Of a DNA stretch of 64,000 nt, positions 42,811-53,491 are shown piece after piece. The notes beneath the pieces are model-generated. The model was not told the DNA's origin and ran no database searches. It worked only from the letters and a program-made list of their open reading frames with translations. How positions within the stretch are numbered: position 1 is the stretch's first letter; the number at the start of each line of letters is the position of its first letter. The translations under genes and the position numbers were made by a program. Origin of the DNA: Rhynchopus sp. YZ270_cl-10 (taxonomy: Eukaryota > Euglenozoa > Diplonemea > Diplonemida > Diplonemidae); the NCBI GenBank assembly GCA_964035575.1, contig OZ037840.1:186001-250000 (forward strand), written 5' to 3'.

Positions 42811-42985
42811 TTTCTCTTATCTCACTAATTGTCTACTCGGAATTTTTCACCAACTTTTTGTTGTAATGAACTCAGTAACATAACTCTGCGTTCATTCAAA
42901 AAAGAAATCGTATACAATAACAGAAAACTAATTATTGGGATATTAGGAAGCTTAGAAGTTAGCATCTGCCTGAGGGGGGACTATG

Positions 42986-43783
42986 GACACAGTCATATCC
43001 TTGGCACAAAAAAGTCGCCAAAGTACCAAAAAAATATAACTACCAAATCTGCAAAACTTATTTCGACGCCAATTTAGTTAGAAAACAATGTCAATAGGGA
43101 CTTAGGAGGAGGGCAGAGTTGCACTGCGTCAACTGATGAATATGTCAAATGCGGACTGGTGCCAACAGGCTGTGTCACGTATCAACATCTGGAGAAAAAT
43201 ACTCGCACCCTTTATGACCCTGAAGGCCCACACTTCTCAGTCATGCACACCTCGCGCACAACTCCAGTTGGTACCACAATAGGTCTTTGTAAGTAAAGGA
43301 AACAAAGGGGGAAAGGGAGAAAAATAAGTTGTGAGCGCAAACGCCTCACCGTACACCGGCGGAAGTAGGCACTGAAAACAAAGGGAAAAGAAGAACAGAG
43401 GAACATGATAAGAAGAGAACATTATTTCATATTTCACGCAAAAAAGCAGAAAAAGGGAAACTGATATGAAGCAAAATAACAAATTTTGAGCATATATTTC
43501 ACGCAAAAAAAGGGGGGGAGGGGAGAGGGGGGATACTCAGACGGCACACCTTATCCCGCAGAGTGTGGCAGAGATGAGACATCAGTAACTCTGGCCTGAC
43601 CAAGTGTTTTATTTTCGTATGACAATGTGACAACAGTCAGCCACCCTATAGATGGTCAGCACGCATGTTTTTGATCATCTGCTGATGCCACGCAAGCAGC
43701 AGCACTGTCCAGGTATCGCAAAACATTCCAAACAAAAGCCACTCCAAACGGACGAAGCTCAGCATCTGCCGCATAGAAATTTG
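42986..43783. repeat. Spacer module P, copy 2, right part
   Basis: The module continues from the copy broken at 36264, with a 19-bp loss relative to copy 1 near 43085 and single-base indels. It runs into the shared 3' flank of gene 4 (GGACGAAGCTCAGCATCTG). Confidence 0.75.
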
Positions 43784-45550
43784 CTACATGCTTTGCAAAA
43801 GTGATTTATCATCTAAGATAGAAGCCTTCACCTCTGATCCCCTGGCTCTCACAGGCAAGTACAGAACATCACAGCCCCCAGAAGACGCAACCACGTTCAC
43901 AGGTGTGTATGCTGGTCCCTTCCTCTCAGCTGCCGCAACATCTTCTGCAGAGCACTCTCCCCTCATGAAGCTGCGCACTGCCAAGTTGTAGTCCTCCCAG
44001 TCCTTCTTCCCGCCAACCACGTACATCCACTCGTCCACCACTGAGGCAGCCCTGGCTCCTTTTGGAACAACCAACTCAGCAACAACCTCCGCATCACAGC
44101 CGGCAGCAAGCTCGATCTTGCAGGGGATCAGACGCAGTTGGTGTTCGCACTCAGCATCGCTGAAGCAGAGGCGGTTGCACAGCACACTGCACCCCAACAC
44201 ACGGCCAGCACGTTCCAGCACGTTCACGTCATTCACCAGTGTGCCCACCATGCTGAAGCGGCGCATCACTTCACACCCCATGTCACCACGCAGCACCTTC
44301 CCAGTCGCAACTCCCATGTTCACGTGTGGTGCAATGTTGTTGTCATCACCACACAGCAACACTGTGGCAGCGTGCAGTGCTGAGGTTGCGTGTGACGCAC
44401 ATGTTTTCGACGTGTTGAACGAGCAGTGGATCCTGTCCCCAACAAAGACGTCCACCATCCCACGACGCACTTCTGTTGCCTGCAACGTCTTCAGAAGAAG
44501 AGTTGTGAACAGGTCGGAGAAGCGTGCACTGTCCTCCTCCAAGCGGTGCAACGTGTCTTTGATGTTCAGTGTCAGCAGTGTTGCCTTTGTTGAGGACAGA
44601 TCCAGTGGCTGCACATATGTCACCAGTAAAGCGGCCCTTGAGCTGTTCGGAGACATTGTTGTGTCGGAGTCACACTCTGAATCATCCTTCACAATCTCCT
44701 TGTCAAACGGCAGACACGTCTGCGGGAGGTATGCCTTGTACTTCCGCAGGTTCTCCTCTATACTCTGCAGTGCGTCCCTCATCCCCTCAGGCAGCGCAGC
44801 CTCGTGAACCTTCAGCATCTCCGCAACCCCCTCCACGTCGTACCCCGCAAGCAGCGACGCAATCTCCTGCACAGTGCTGATCGTCCGCTCCATTGTTGCC
44901 TGCTCCTTCAGGATCGCCCTTGCAAACCCTCGTGTTGCGATGAAGTCCCCAACAAACACCAGCACTGCACCCAAGGTCACAGTAACAGAAGGTATGGCAC
45001 ACGGCAGCGTATCACAGTTGGTCCTATCGTATGCAGCCGCCCTCCTCCCGAACTCACCATCCTGCGGCACAAGACCAGGTAGGTCGAAGATGCCAAACCT
45101 GAAGGACTCCTCCAGAGTCATGACAGCCAACCACACAAGCACAACAAACACCAACCCAGCAGTGTAGCCTGTGGGCACCCGCAACACGAGCAACATGTCC
45201 ACAACGAGCACGAGTGATGCCCAGTATGTATCACCGTTGCAGCGAGCAAGCAGATCGGCACAACATACCAAGAATGCAACCGAATAACAAACACCAACCA
45301 CGACAGGTGTCGTCAACTTCTTCTTGCACAAGATGTACACCATCGAGAACAGTGACGTGACCACCCCTCCTATCGAAGACCAGCGACGCAACCCGCCGTA
45401 TGCGTAGCTGGTGACCGAGAAGAACAACATAAATACAAGCCCTGTACAGTTGATCGCGAAGAACAGCTCACGCATCCTCCTCTCCTTTGCGTCAAGTGTG
45501 CCATCCAGCGTCAGTGCACTCTCAATACAACGTGGCCACTGCAGCTTCAT
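43784..45550 (-). CDS. Cyclase paralog 4: six-span protein with degenerate cyclase domain
   Basis: The protein is 588 residues from MKLQWPRC, with the family plan unchanged. Asn is kept in GTLVNDVN; the catalytic Arg is Val and the first metal Asp is Asn. The C-terminal third is almost identical to gene 3, while the linker (DDSECDSDTTMSPNSSRAAL) matches gene 5, again a mosaic. The candidate leader exon is 45636-45668 with a 67-nt intron (45569-45635) that cannot be read through in frame. Its upstream spacer (45729-46130) is the uninterrupted relative of the one broken by element K upstream of gene 2. Confidence 0.85.
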   Translation of the reverse strand: MKLQWPRCIESALTLDGTLDAKERRMRELFFAINCTGLVFMLFFSVTSYAYGGLRRWSSIGGVVTSLFSMVYILCKKKLTTPVVVGVCYSVAFLVCCADLLARCNGDTYWASLVLVVDMLLVLRVPTGYTAGLVFVVLVWLAVMTLEESFRFGIFDLPGLVPQDGEFGRRAAAYDRTNCDTLPCAIPSVTVTLGAVLVFVGDFIATRGFARAILKEQATMERTISTVQEIASLLAGYDVEGVAEMLKVHEAALPEGMRDALQSIEENLRKYKAYLPQTCLPFDKEIVKDDSECDSDTTMSPNSSRAALLVTYVQPLDLSSTKATLLTLNIKDTLHRLEEDSARFSDLFTTLLLKTLQATEVRRGMVDVFVGDRIHCSFNTSKTCASHATSALHAATVLLCGDDNNIAPHVNMGVATGKVLRGDMGCEVMRRFSMVGTLVNDVNVLERAGRVLGCSVLCNRLCFSDAECEHQLRLIPCKIELAAGCDAEVVAELVVPKGARAASVVDEWMYVVGGKKDWEDYNLAVRSFMRGECSAEDVAAAERKGPAYTPVNVVASSGGCDVLYLPVRARGSEVKASILDDKSLLQSM

Positions 45551-45635
45551 TGCAACAACCCCAGCTGTCTGTGTCAAGAATGCGACAGCCGCTTGGTCGA
45601 CCTTTTCCCTTTCTGGTGTCCAAACTGTGTTTTAC

Positions 45636-45668
45636 CTGAGGGTGCAGTGTGGTAAGGAAGATGAACAT
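45636..45668 (-). other. Candidate leader exon of cyclase gene 4
   Basis: The segment encodes MFIFLTTLHPQ with donor GTAAAACACAG and acceptor TTGACACAG 67 nt apart. Joining preserves the MKLQ frame. Confidence 0.6.
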
Positions 45669-45750
45669 AAAGGCGGAGAATACACAACAGACGTTTTGTT
45701 GCTTTCACAATCACACCACTGAGGTGTGGGTTGTGTCCTCTCGTCGCCCA
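45669..45750 (-). promoter_or_regulatory. Conserved 5' block of gene 4 with stem-loop
   Basis: The conserved block has its CACACC/GGTGTG stem-loop at 45712-45728. Confidence 0.5.
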
Positions 45751-46412
45751 ATCCCCCTGAGATGTGGCAGAGATCAACAGATTTCGATTCAAGAACCCAA
45801 CTAATGAAGAAATCAATACGGCCTGTTGCAGCGCTGGAAGACTGCTCTCAACCCTTACGCTTACGTTAGGATGCAGGGCAATTGGCATTGACATAAATGA
45901 TCGTTACATCACACTCATGACAATCGACGTATAAGACGCAGCAAGCATAGAAGAGCTAACGGCGAGTAGAAGGATTTGTTCCTGGATAAAGCCCGTGAAA
46001 GATGGACAGAAAGACAGTGAGTTCGTGGCACCTAAACAGGCGAAGGGATACATGTTGGGTGAAGGTCAGGGGGGCAGGCACCGATGGGTGCAGTCCTATG
46101 GTAGGGCTCTCTGCCTTTAGCAGAGGTTGACTGTTGGAGGAAAACCCCCTTTGCTGCTGGTAGGGAGGAGAGCATGCGACGAACAGACGTTTGGATGTGG
46201 CTCCAAAAAAGCTATAAAAAACCTCCCCATCTCCCACTCGTTTCTCTCGTTCAAACCCGCAAGCGAAGAGGGGGGAAACATGAAGGGGGGAGAGACCAAA
46301 TTGTGAGGACCAAATCCTAGTGGAAGCCCTGGGGGGAAAAGAAAGCCAGAAACGAAGTCAGAACAGGAAACAGATGCACCGTGTTGGGTGAAATGGGAGG
46401 CCAAAAAACAAA
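45751..46412. other. Intact spacer, empty site of element K
   Basis: The sequence CTAACGGCGAGTAGAAGG-ATT-TGTTCC is continuous here. No gene is supported. The segment 46310-46412 matches 35890-36039. Confidence 0.7.
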
Positions 46413-47232
46413 GTTGCGCCAGATTTGCAACATTTTAGTAAGGCCCAATATATTTTACTTAACACGACACTTTTGCATTCGCACAAAAGACACGATGAGA
46501 GGGTTACGCCAACACACACGCTACACAGGTATGGGGGCAGTGCGTTTGGCTGCCAAAGAACAGCTCGAGGTGGGGCTCATGACTCATGAAGGTTGCTGGA
46601 TATGTTCTGATGTACTGCAGAACTCCAAATATGTTTGGCACACAAAAAAGTCGCCACATTACCAAAAAATAAAATTGCCAAATCTGCAAAACTTATTTGG
46701 ACGCCACTTTAGTTAGAGTACTGCACTGTGCATCAGAAATCAACGTCAATAGGGACTTAGGAGGAGGGCAGAGTTGCACTGCGTCAACTGATGAAGACGT
46801 CAAATACGGACTGGTGCCAACAGGCTGTGTCACGTATCAACATCTCGAGGCAAATACTCGCACCCTTTATAACCCTGAAGGCCCACACTTCACAGTAACG
46901 CACACCTCGTGCACAATAACTCCAGTTGGTACCACAATAGGTCTTTGTTTAGTGAAGGAAAAAAAGGAAGAAAAAAATGAGTTGTGAGCGCAAACGCCTC
47001 ACCGTACACCGGCGGAAGTAGGCACTGAAAACAAAGGGAAAAGAAGAACAGAGGAAAATGATAAGAAGAGAACATTATTTTCTATTTCACGCAAAAAAAG
47101 GGGGGGAGGTAAAGTTGGGAATACTCAGACGGCACACCTTATCCCTCAGAGTGTGGCAGAGATGAGACATCAGTAACTCTGGCCTGACCAAGTGTTTTAT
47201 TTTTATGTGACAATGTGACAACAGTCAGCCGA
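46413..47232. repeat. Spacer module P, copy 3
   Basis: The copy is uninterrupted over the site where J sits in copy 2 (AAATATGTTTGGCACAC at about 46628-46644). Homology to the other copies ends at ACAGTCAGCC (47232), after which unrelated inserted DNA begins. Confidence 0.75.
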
Positions 47233-47298
47233 GTTTCAACCATGTTCAGGAGAAATAAACCTGACTTTGCGATAGCATAGTACACCAGCTGATTTATA

Positions 47299-47790
47299 CC
47301 CCACGTGTAGGTCCGTACCGGCATATACGGACCGTCCGTACACGCCTTAACGCGCCTCTACTCCTATGTTGCACGCGCACGCCGTACGTACGCGCACGCC
47401 GCGCGTGCGCCGTGCGCACTTTCTGAGAATTCGCTGCGCACGCGTGCGCACGGCAGTGCGCACGGCCCTTATACAACGTAGGAAGCTCCTATACGTTGCC
47501 CTTTGTTGTACTGTACCCTATGCGCAGGGGTTATCCCGGATTACAGCGCACTTCGAGAAAGCGGGGAAACGCGTCTCACCCTCCTCTCACAAAAACGGAA
47601 CACACACAGGTGGCTCGAGGAGTTGGGGAGCAGCACCGGAGGAGCAGCAGCAGAAGACATCCGCAAAGGGGGAAGATGTTGTCACCGGATGTGGAGAACA
47701 ATGACAACAAGCACTGCCGTGCGCACGCCGTGCGCACTTTCTCAGAATTCGCTGCGCACGCGTGCGCGCGCAGCATAGCTCTACGCGGGG
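47299..47790. mobile_element. Small element I with GCGCACGC words
   Basis: Weak inverted ends CCCCACGTGTAG and CTACGCGGGG are flanked by TA. Near each end lies the same compound phrase GTGCGCAC-TTTCT-AGAATTCGC with GCGCACGCGTGCGC, in direct orientation. It is about 490 bp with no coding frame supported. Confidence 0.5.
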
Positions 47791-47940
47791 TACAAATCAA
47801 GTGGGTACAGTGAGAAATGAAGTAACATGACATTGTGTAATAGTAACATAAGGAAACGACCTCGGTCGTCAACCCAAAACAGTGAAAACTTGGCACATTA
47901 CACTAACACAGGACACGGCGTCTTTGTCAATTATTATCTT

Positions 47941-48907
47941 CACGGTATGGTGGCGATCGCGCGCCATGAGACCGCGATCGCGCGCGATCTGGGGAAAATC
48001 GCGATCGCGCAAAAAATAGCGCGATCGCGTGCGATCGCGCGATCGCGCGACGGTGAACCCAACGTGCCTTCGCTGGCTATTGCCTCATAGGGAAAAGGAC
48101 TCTCAATTTTTATTTTTTTGCCCTATATAGGCCTAATTTCGACGATTTGAGGCCATTGAAAGCAAAATTTGGCACTTTTGAGCTTCTGTGGGGGTCTAAA
48201 ACGCGGTTTTCCGCAGCCGATTTTTCGTGGTTTTTACCAAAGACAAGTCGATTTTTGACCAATTTTTCACAAAAATGGTGTTACCGAGCACCTGTCGAGG
48301 ACATGTCAAGGACCTGTCAATATAGGGGGGGTGTGTCATTTTATAATTTGGTATACAGTGGGTTTTTTTCCCCACAGTACTGTACTGTGTACTGTGTACT
48401 TCAGATAGTTTTTGGACACACATGTGACCCACCGTGGAGAGCAATCGGCTCGCGCGCAATCAAAAGAAAGCAGAGAAAAGGAGGTGTTCTAGCTACTACT
48501 ATACACCGGTATGACCAAAATGACCGTATTTTGGCTGAAATTTCGACTTGACCATTTTTTTTCTCGATTTGGTCAATCTAAGGTTTTCTTGAACGGTACT
48601 TGCAAGCGATACTTCGTTATGTCATTGGGAGGGACCCTTGACTCTGGCACTCTGGGTGTACCTGTGTACCCCCAGTGCCAGAGTCAGGCGCAGGCCACCG
48701 TGTATCGCTCTTTGGTTTTTTTTGCCCACAAAAAAAAAATTTTCCTGCACAAAAAAAATTTTTTTCCCAGGGCGATTGCACGATCGCGGGCGATCGCGCG
48801 CGATCGCCACTTTTTCGTGTGTGCGATCGCGACAATTTTTGCGCGATCGCGCGATCGCGATCGCGTGCGATCGCGGTCTCATGGCGCGCGATCGCCACCA
48901 TACCGTG
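47941..48907. mobile_element. Transposon F with GCGATCGCGC words
   Basis: Perfect inverted ends begin CACGGTATGGTGGCGATCGC and continue through GCGCCATGAGACC. The 6-bp direct repeat TATCTT flanks both sides (47935-47940 and 48908-48913). Both subterminal regions are built of GCGATCGCGC-type words. The middle (48120-48600) contains pieces of repeat H and a short ACTGTGTACTGTGTAC run. Ends and duplication length match element A, although the iterated word is different. It is non-autonomous. Confidence 0.88.
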
Positions 48908-48913
48908 TATCTT

Positions 48914-49100
48914 GGGTTTTCATCCGCCAAAAAATGACTCTGATTGGTAAAAGGGAAAAAAAAGTCCTTTTTCGTTGATTGCTCATTTACCCCCTTGGAG
49001 GGGTGATTCGCAACTGTGGCGGACGAAGTATTTCGCTTTATAACTACAAAACAAAAACAAAGTGAAGTTGATAGTGCAAACGCCTCTGGGACGCAGGCAC
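48914..49100. other. Short spacer, LINE 3' flank
   Basis: GTGCAAACGCCTC at 49074 followed by GGCACTGA resembles module P (AGCGCAAACGCCTCACC and GGCACTGAAA), so target and element boundaries of the LINE lie near here. I cannot place them exactly. Confidence 0.4.
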
Positions 49101-52100
49101 TGACACTCCGCGGGTTATCGAACCCCGGAGTGTTGCGCTTGTGTTTGGTTTACAGGGAAGCTGTAAGCAGGTATACAATCATTACCCCACCCTGACCGGG
49201 AAGGGGGGACAACATGATTTAGTGATTCAAGAAAAGCACGTGTTTTAGCACACAACACTGGGCGTCTGCTGAATCCGATGAGCGCCGGGGCGCCGACGGA
49301 ACGGAGGGAGTGCACACGATCCCTCTTCACACCAGGGAATGGGGCGCGGCGGAGTTTCGCTGTTAAAGCCCGCATGTTAGCCTTGACGATGAGCCTTTGC
49401 ATGGCCCGCCCACGCTCGCGGATATTAGAGGTCTGTTTGGCGAGGAAGACCCTTGTGCGCAATTCGAAGTCGACCGCGAGCTCGACACACGACACGTCGC
49501 GGGGTTCTTTGCTCCACTCGAGCGTAATCACCCACCACAGGAAAGCTTTCAAAGTGAACGCCTCCCTATAGGTGGAGGAAAAACTAGGTTGTAGCTTGGT
49601 CAGATATGTGCGGAAGGGGGTATCCCGTTTAGAGGCAGCAAATGTGAGATTCCAAGGGTGCACAGCCGGGGCCACATCCGCTGGACTTGAGAGGGTCGTG
49701 TCGATCGTGGTGACGGCATCGAGGAGAAGAGACTGTACCGCCTTCACCGTCACCTTGCTCACATTGGAGGGCACAATGCCGTGCAGCACAAAGCAGGTGG
49801 GAAGCCCCTTGCCGTAGAGGCTGATGGCCGACGCATGTAGGGCAGTGAATGCCGGTGTGTGCACTATGCTGCAGTGCCACAGTAGGTGGCGTGTGTGGCA
49901 TGTAACCTGGACGAGGCATAAGGGGCATTTATCGCTGAAGTCCGCCTCGGGCAGGCCACTGCGCTTGAGCCCATCTGGATGGCAGAAGAGGACTCCACCA
50001 CACAGAACACGTCGCATCCGGAAAGCCTTGAGGGGGTCGTGGTATTGTAGATTGCGCCACAGGGCATTGGTGGCGCGGGTGTCAATGCCGTCGTTGATGC
50101 CGTCGTACGTAGGGCGTTTACTCTGTAGGTCATCCCATACCGCCGTACGTGCCAGAACTCGCACTTCATGGGCCCTCTTGGCTTTGTCTATCTCGATGAT
50201 GGGGGTAGTCTTCGCGGTTGCAGACGTAGACGTCACTGTCTTCATCTCAGGGTCCCAACTCACGCCACATCTGCGGGAGGCGGCAAGCACCGTCCCCACT
50301 GGACCAACTGCATGCATAGGTGTACCCCGTGCGGCCAGGGTCTCGTATCTCTCTCTGATGTTCATGCACCTCTGGCGTATGGCGTCGTTGCGTTCCACAC
50401 TGGCAGCGTAAGTTCTGAACGTCCGGCATATTGCACTCGAGAGGGGGTGTGCCATGTGCGCCTTCAGGCAGAGTGTGAGCAATGCATCCACTGAACGGGT
50501 AAGGTAGGTGGGGCCCCAGCAGCACATCGCCACTGCCTTCGTTAGTTCATTCAACACTGACTGAGGGGGCATGTTGAATGCGGACTCGTATAACACTGAA
50601 GGGAGGATGGCAGATGTGGCAATAGATACCTTCTGGGAGAAGGAGAGCGGTGTCGCACCCAAACATGAGAGCGCCCTCACGGCTGATTGGTATACCGTAG
50701 CGTTGTATCGCCCCTTGCTCCGTAGGGAGCTGTACATCATCACGCCGAGTGAGCGGAGTGACTCTGTTGTCCGGAACCTATGGTTGTCCTCAGACTTCAG
50801 CTTGCATTTGTGGTTCTTCAATGATGAGAAGGCAAAGGTCTTCGCCATGTTGAGGCGCATGCCTGTGATGCGGCAGAAGTCCTCCACTCGCAGCAGACAC
50901 GCCCCCACCGAAGCTTCACTATGGCGAGACAAAAGGTATGCGTCGTCAGCAAACGACCGTACAAACGCCTCAGGTACCTCTGCCGTGATGCAGTGTGTCA
51001 GGACCGACATCAAGGCGTTGATGAGCACCACAGAGAGGGGGCACCCCTGCAGAATCCCATTCGTCACGGAGTACGCCTCTCCTACGCCGGAGGGCAGCTT
51101 GAACCGCCGTCTCAGCTTGGCGTACATTGCTCGCAGAGGTGTCATGATCCTGGGGTGAAGCCCCATCTTCTCTACAAGATCCAAGGTGAGGCCCTGTGGT
51201 ACGCGGTCGAAGCACTTCGCAAAGTCGAGTGCCAGACCGTGCAGCGGTTCGCCACCGAGCAGAGCGTCCTCCATCTGTGTGAAGACGTCATACAAGACGT
51301 CGTTCGTGCTGTGCTTTGGGCGGAAGCCATGTTGCGACGGGTGTACCCATTGTTCCTGCCATTGTTGAACTGCCTGCAGGCGTGCGCAGGCCCACAACCG
51401 GTACACCGCACTGGTCACTGTCACAGGACGTAGCTTCAAGGGGGACTGGTCCTCGCCTTTGGGAAGGAGCGTCACCAGGGCGGTCAACAGCGCTTGCGGC
51501 CACACACCGTTCGTCTCTATCGCGTTGAACACTCGGGCAAAACCGTCCAGTATGCACAGGGGCATCGCATGAAGCTCCAATGAGCGCCAGCCATCAGTTC
51601 CGCAGGCGTCCGTGCGCTTACCTTTCTTGTCAAGCGTTCTACGCAAGTCAGCACCACTTAGCGGGTCTAGGGACATCGGGGAGTGCGCGACGAAGCTGCC
51701 GAAACGTTGTTCGAAAGAGGCGAGAGTTGGCTCGGGATGGTCGTGGTCGTATAGGTTGAACACCGATTTCCATTCATCACGCAGGAGTTTGTCCATCTCC
51801 CTGTGGTTGGCCGTAAGCACACCATCTTCCCCCCGAAGGGCGGAAATAGGAACACCCTGTTTACCCATGCACCACGCCGTGAGTTTTCGTCGTTCGCTGC
51901 TGAAATCCACCTTCAGCTTGGTGGTGTACTGCTTCTCGCGCTGTAGACGGGTATTGCGTATCTCAAGGTTCATAAGCATCTTGGATTTTTCCAGCAGAGA
52001 GTTAAGGATCTGTATTTGCCTTTCGAGCGAGAGAGGGATTGTCGTCTCCTCGGACCTCATCAACTTGAGCGTAATTGCGGTACGGAACACTTTACCCCAG

Positions 52101-53284
52101 GCATTGCGCACAGGATTCTCCATCACCCCACCAGGACAAGATTCAGTCTTTGCGATGAGATCCGTGAGCTTGTACTCGAATTTGGCAAGTTGGTCCTGTC
52201 GGGGGGAAGACCCACCAACAGACGCCGGTCGTGTAGGTGCACACACAGGTTTCAACACCGGATGGGGGATCTTGGAGCGGCCACAGAACCCTTTCGAAAG
52301 CGTGTCACCAGCTGCCTTTGCCGCGAGCAGGAGAAACTCTTCCCCAGCCAATGCGATCGCTTCCCACGCATCGTCAATGTCACCGGACGCAAGTGCTGCG
52401 GCACAGTTGTGTTGTTGTAGGAGATTCCTGCCGACTGTCTCAGCATTCGCCACAAGTCCAAGCTCCGGCATCTGCTTGGGAATAATGTATCGGAGTGTCG
52501 ACTCTGTAAACACAGAGAGGCAGAGCCGCACGTTGACGGACTTGTGGCTGGGGATGCAGTTGATGCTCTGTGTCCAACAGCTATGAATGGCGTGTGCAGC
52601 GACGCTATTCAGCAGGATGTAGTCGATACGGGTTCCCGCTGAGTCTTTGCGAGTGAACGTGGCAGGGGGCTTGCCGTCATCCCCAGTGCTTCCCAGGAGC
52701 GCGACATCGCACCAGTCATTGGCGAGTGCTTTCCGCAATGTTGGTGATCTTTCCACATCGGTGTTGAGGTCGCCGCACACAATCAACGGAACGTTACCCA
52801 GGGCTTCTCGAAACTTCACAAGCACTGTGTGGAGGAGTTCTTCGCGGGAAGCAACTGTACCTCTTGGCGTGTCACCTGACGGGGCGTACACATTCACCAC
52901 ATGCAGGAACAGACGGCCGGAACCAAGCGCCACGCGTGTGTGCACCACGCGTTTCCTCAGCGAGGGCTTCAGAGAAGACGTCAATTCGGTGTCCAGGAAC
53001 ATGATGCCCGGTCTCTTCAGCATGGTGGCAACTCCCCCACGTTCCCCAATGTGTGGACTGCGGATGCCATGGACGAGTGCGCCATCCATGGGGGGGCCCC
53101 ACTCTGGGGACCAAACTGTGGTGAAGAAGTCGTTCATCTCAAAGATCTTGGACTCGGTCAATTTTGTCTCTTGCAGACAAATTATATCGCACTGCAGGTC
53201 GTGTATGATGTGTGCGTAGTTCTGCAGGGATGTGCAGTTGAGGGTGGTGAAACAAAACAAAACAAAACAAAACAAAATAAATAA
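49101..53284 (-). mobile_element. Non-LTR retroposon (LINE), endonuclease plus reverse transcriptase
   Basis: A single long frame encodes an AP-type endonuclease followed by reverse transcriptase. The 5' side (minus sense) begins after a TATTTATTTTG and (TTTTG)n pentamer stretch at 53245-53280, directly before the endonuclease. At the 3' side a hairpin of 13 pairs (49103-49133, ACACTCCG with CGGAGTGT and GGGTT with AACCC) contains the stop codon in its loop and stem. I see no A tail. It lies within the spacer between genes 4 and 5. The frame is unbroken, so the insertion is young or active. Confidence 0.85.
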
Positions 53285-53482
53285 AAAGGGTTGACTTGAA
53301 ATACAACAGCCGGTTCGTGAACAGTGTACCTTAGTACAGAAGAGGCTGTACCGGGGTGTACCCCAACCATGAAGTCCTATATCCATTACGAGGGGGGGAA
53401 ACGAAAACTTAACGACATCAACGCGCATAAAAGGGTGTGGAGAAAGCACCTCCAAACGGACGAAGCTCAGCATCTGCCGCAT
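49115..53482 (-). CDS. LINE polyprotein: AP endonuclease, reverse transcriptase, Cys/His motif
   Basis: The open frame is 1455 codons, but roughly the first 75 read through flanking DNA and the (TTTTG)n run, and no ATG lies close to the first domain. Endonuclease motifs follow in order: TLN, CLQETKL (about residue 107), NVYAPSGD, CGDLNTD (about 239), RIDYILLN and SHKSVNVRL. Reverse transcriptase motifs are QHGFRPKHST, LALDFAKCFDRVP, GILQGCPLSVVL, SFADDAYLLS (about 844, the catalytic Asp pair) and GMRLNMAKT. A CPLC-x9-H-x4-HC motif (about 1184) resembles the C-terminal finger of many LINEs. The product would nick target DNA and copy its own RNA there. The last codons overlap the 3' hairpin. 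The clade is uncertain. Confidence 0.85.
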   Translation of the reverse strand: MRQMLSFVRLEVLSPHPFMRVDVVKFSFPPLVMDIGLHGWGTPRYSLFCTKVHCSRTGCCISSQPFLFILFCFVLFCFTTLNCTSLQNYAHIIHDLQCDIICLQETKLTESKIFEMNDFFTTVWSPEWGPPMDGALVHGIRSPHIGERGGVATMLKRPGIMFLDTELTSSLKPSLRKRVVHTRVALGSGRLFLHVVNVYAPSGDTPRGTVASREELLHTVLVKFREALGNVPLIVCGDLNTDVERSPTLRKALANDWCDVALLGSTGDDGKPPATFTRKDSAGTRIDYILLNSVAAHAIHSCWTQSINCIPSHKSVNVRLCLSVFTESTLRYIIPKQMPELGLVANAETVGRNLLQQHNCAAALASGDIDDAWEAIALAGEEFLLLAAKAAGDTLSKGFCGRSKIPHPVLKPVCAPTRPASVGGSSPRQDQLAKFEYKLTDLIAKTESCPGGVMENPVRNAWGKVFRTAITLKLMRSEETTIPLSLERQIQILNSLLEKSKMLMNLEIRNTRLQREKQYTTKLKVDFSSERRKLTAWCMGKQGVPISALRGEDGVLTANHREMDKLLRDEWKSVFNLYDHDHPEPTLASFEQRFGSFVAHSPMSLDPLSGADLRRTLDKKGKRTDACGTDGWRSLELHAMPLCILDGFARVFNAIETNGVWPQALLTALVTLLPKGEDQSPLKLRPVTVTSAVYRLWACARLQAVQQWQEQWVHPSQHGFRPKHSTNDVLYDVFTQMEDALLGGEPLHGLALDFAKCFDRVPQGLTLDLVEKMGLHPRIMTPLRAMYAKLRRRFKLPSGVGEAYSVTNGILQGCPLSVVLINALMSVLTHCITAEVPEAFVRSFADDAYLLSRHSEASVGACLLRVEDFCRITGMRLNMAKTFAFSSLKNHKCKLKSEDNHRFRTTESLRSLGVMMYSSLRSKGRYNATVYQSAVRALSCLGATPLSFSQKVSIATSAILPSVLYESAFNMPPQSVLNELTKAVAMCCWGPTYLTRSVDALLTLCLKAHMAHPLSSAICRTFRTYAASVERNDAIRQRCMNIRERYETLAARGTPMHAVGPVGTVLAASRRCGVSWDPEMKTVTSTSATAKTTPIIEIDKAKRAHEVRVLARTAVWDDLQSKRPTYDGINDGIDTRATNALWRNLQYHDPLKAFRMRRVLCGGVLFCHPDGLKRSGLPEADFSDKCPLCLVQVTCHTRHLLWHCSIVHTPAFTALHASAISLYGKGLPTCFVLHGIVPSNVSKVTVKAVQSLLLDAVTTIDTTLSSPADVAPAVHPWNLTFAASKRDTPFRTYLTKLQPSFSSTYREAFTLKAFLWWVITLEWSKEPRDVSCVELAVDFELRTRVFLAKQTSNIRERGRAMQRLIVKANMRALTAKLRRAPFPGVKRDRVHSLRSVGAPALIGFSRRPVLCAKTRAFLESLNHVVPPSRSGWGNDCIPAYSFPVNQTQAQHSGVR

Positions 53483-53491
53483 AGAAATTTG
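53285..53491. other. Gene 5 3' flank
   Basis: The last 60 bp (CCAAACGGACGAAGCTCAGC onward) match the 3' flanks of genes 3 and 4. The rest is unique, with no gene. Confidence 0.55.

Larger units (their letters stand above)
36265..42985. mobile_element. Composite element J (6.7 kb) in module P
   Basis: Imperfect inverted ends include CAGGCAGATGCTAACTT, TAAGCTTCCTAATATCCC and AATAATTAGT (36282-36340 against 42910-42985). The intact module copies at 32905 and 46635 give the empty site AAATATGTTTGGCAC. The exact target duplication is unclear (ATATG on the left, ATATC on the right). Inside, in order, are FB3, a C32 tract, hAT-like element D, FB2 and a G15C16 tract. J's own sequence is only about 230 bp on the left and 175 bp on the right. 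Confidence 0.75.

Noticed and set aside
49103-49133. tRNA gene at the LINE 3' end
   Set aside because: Only a T-arm-like hairpin is present; D arm, anticodon arm and A box are missing.
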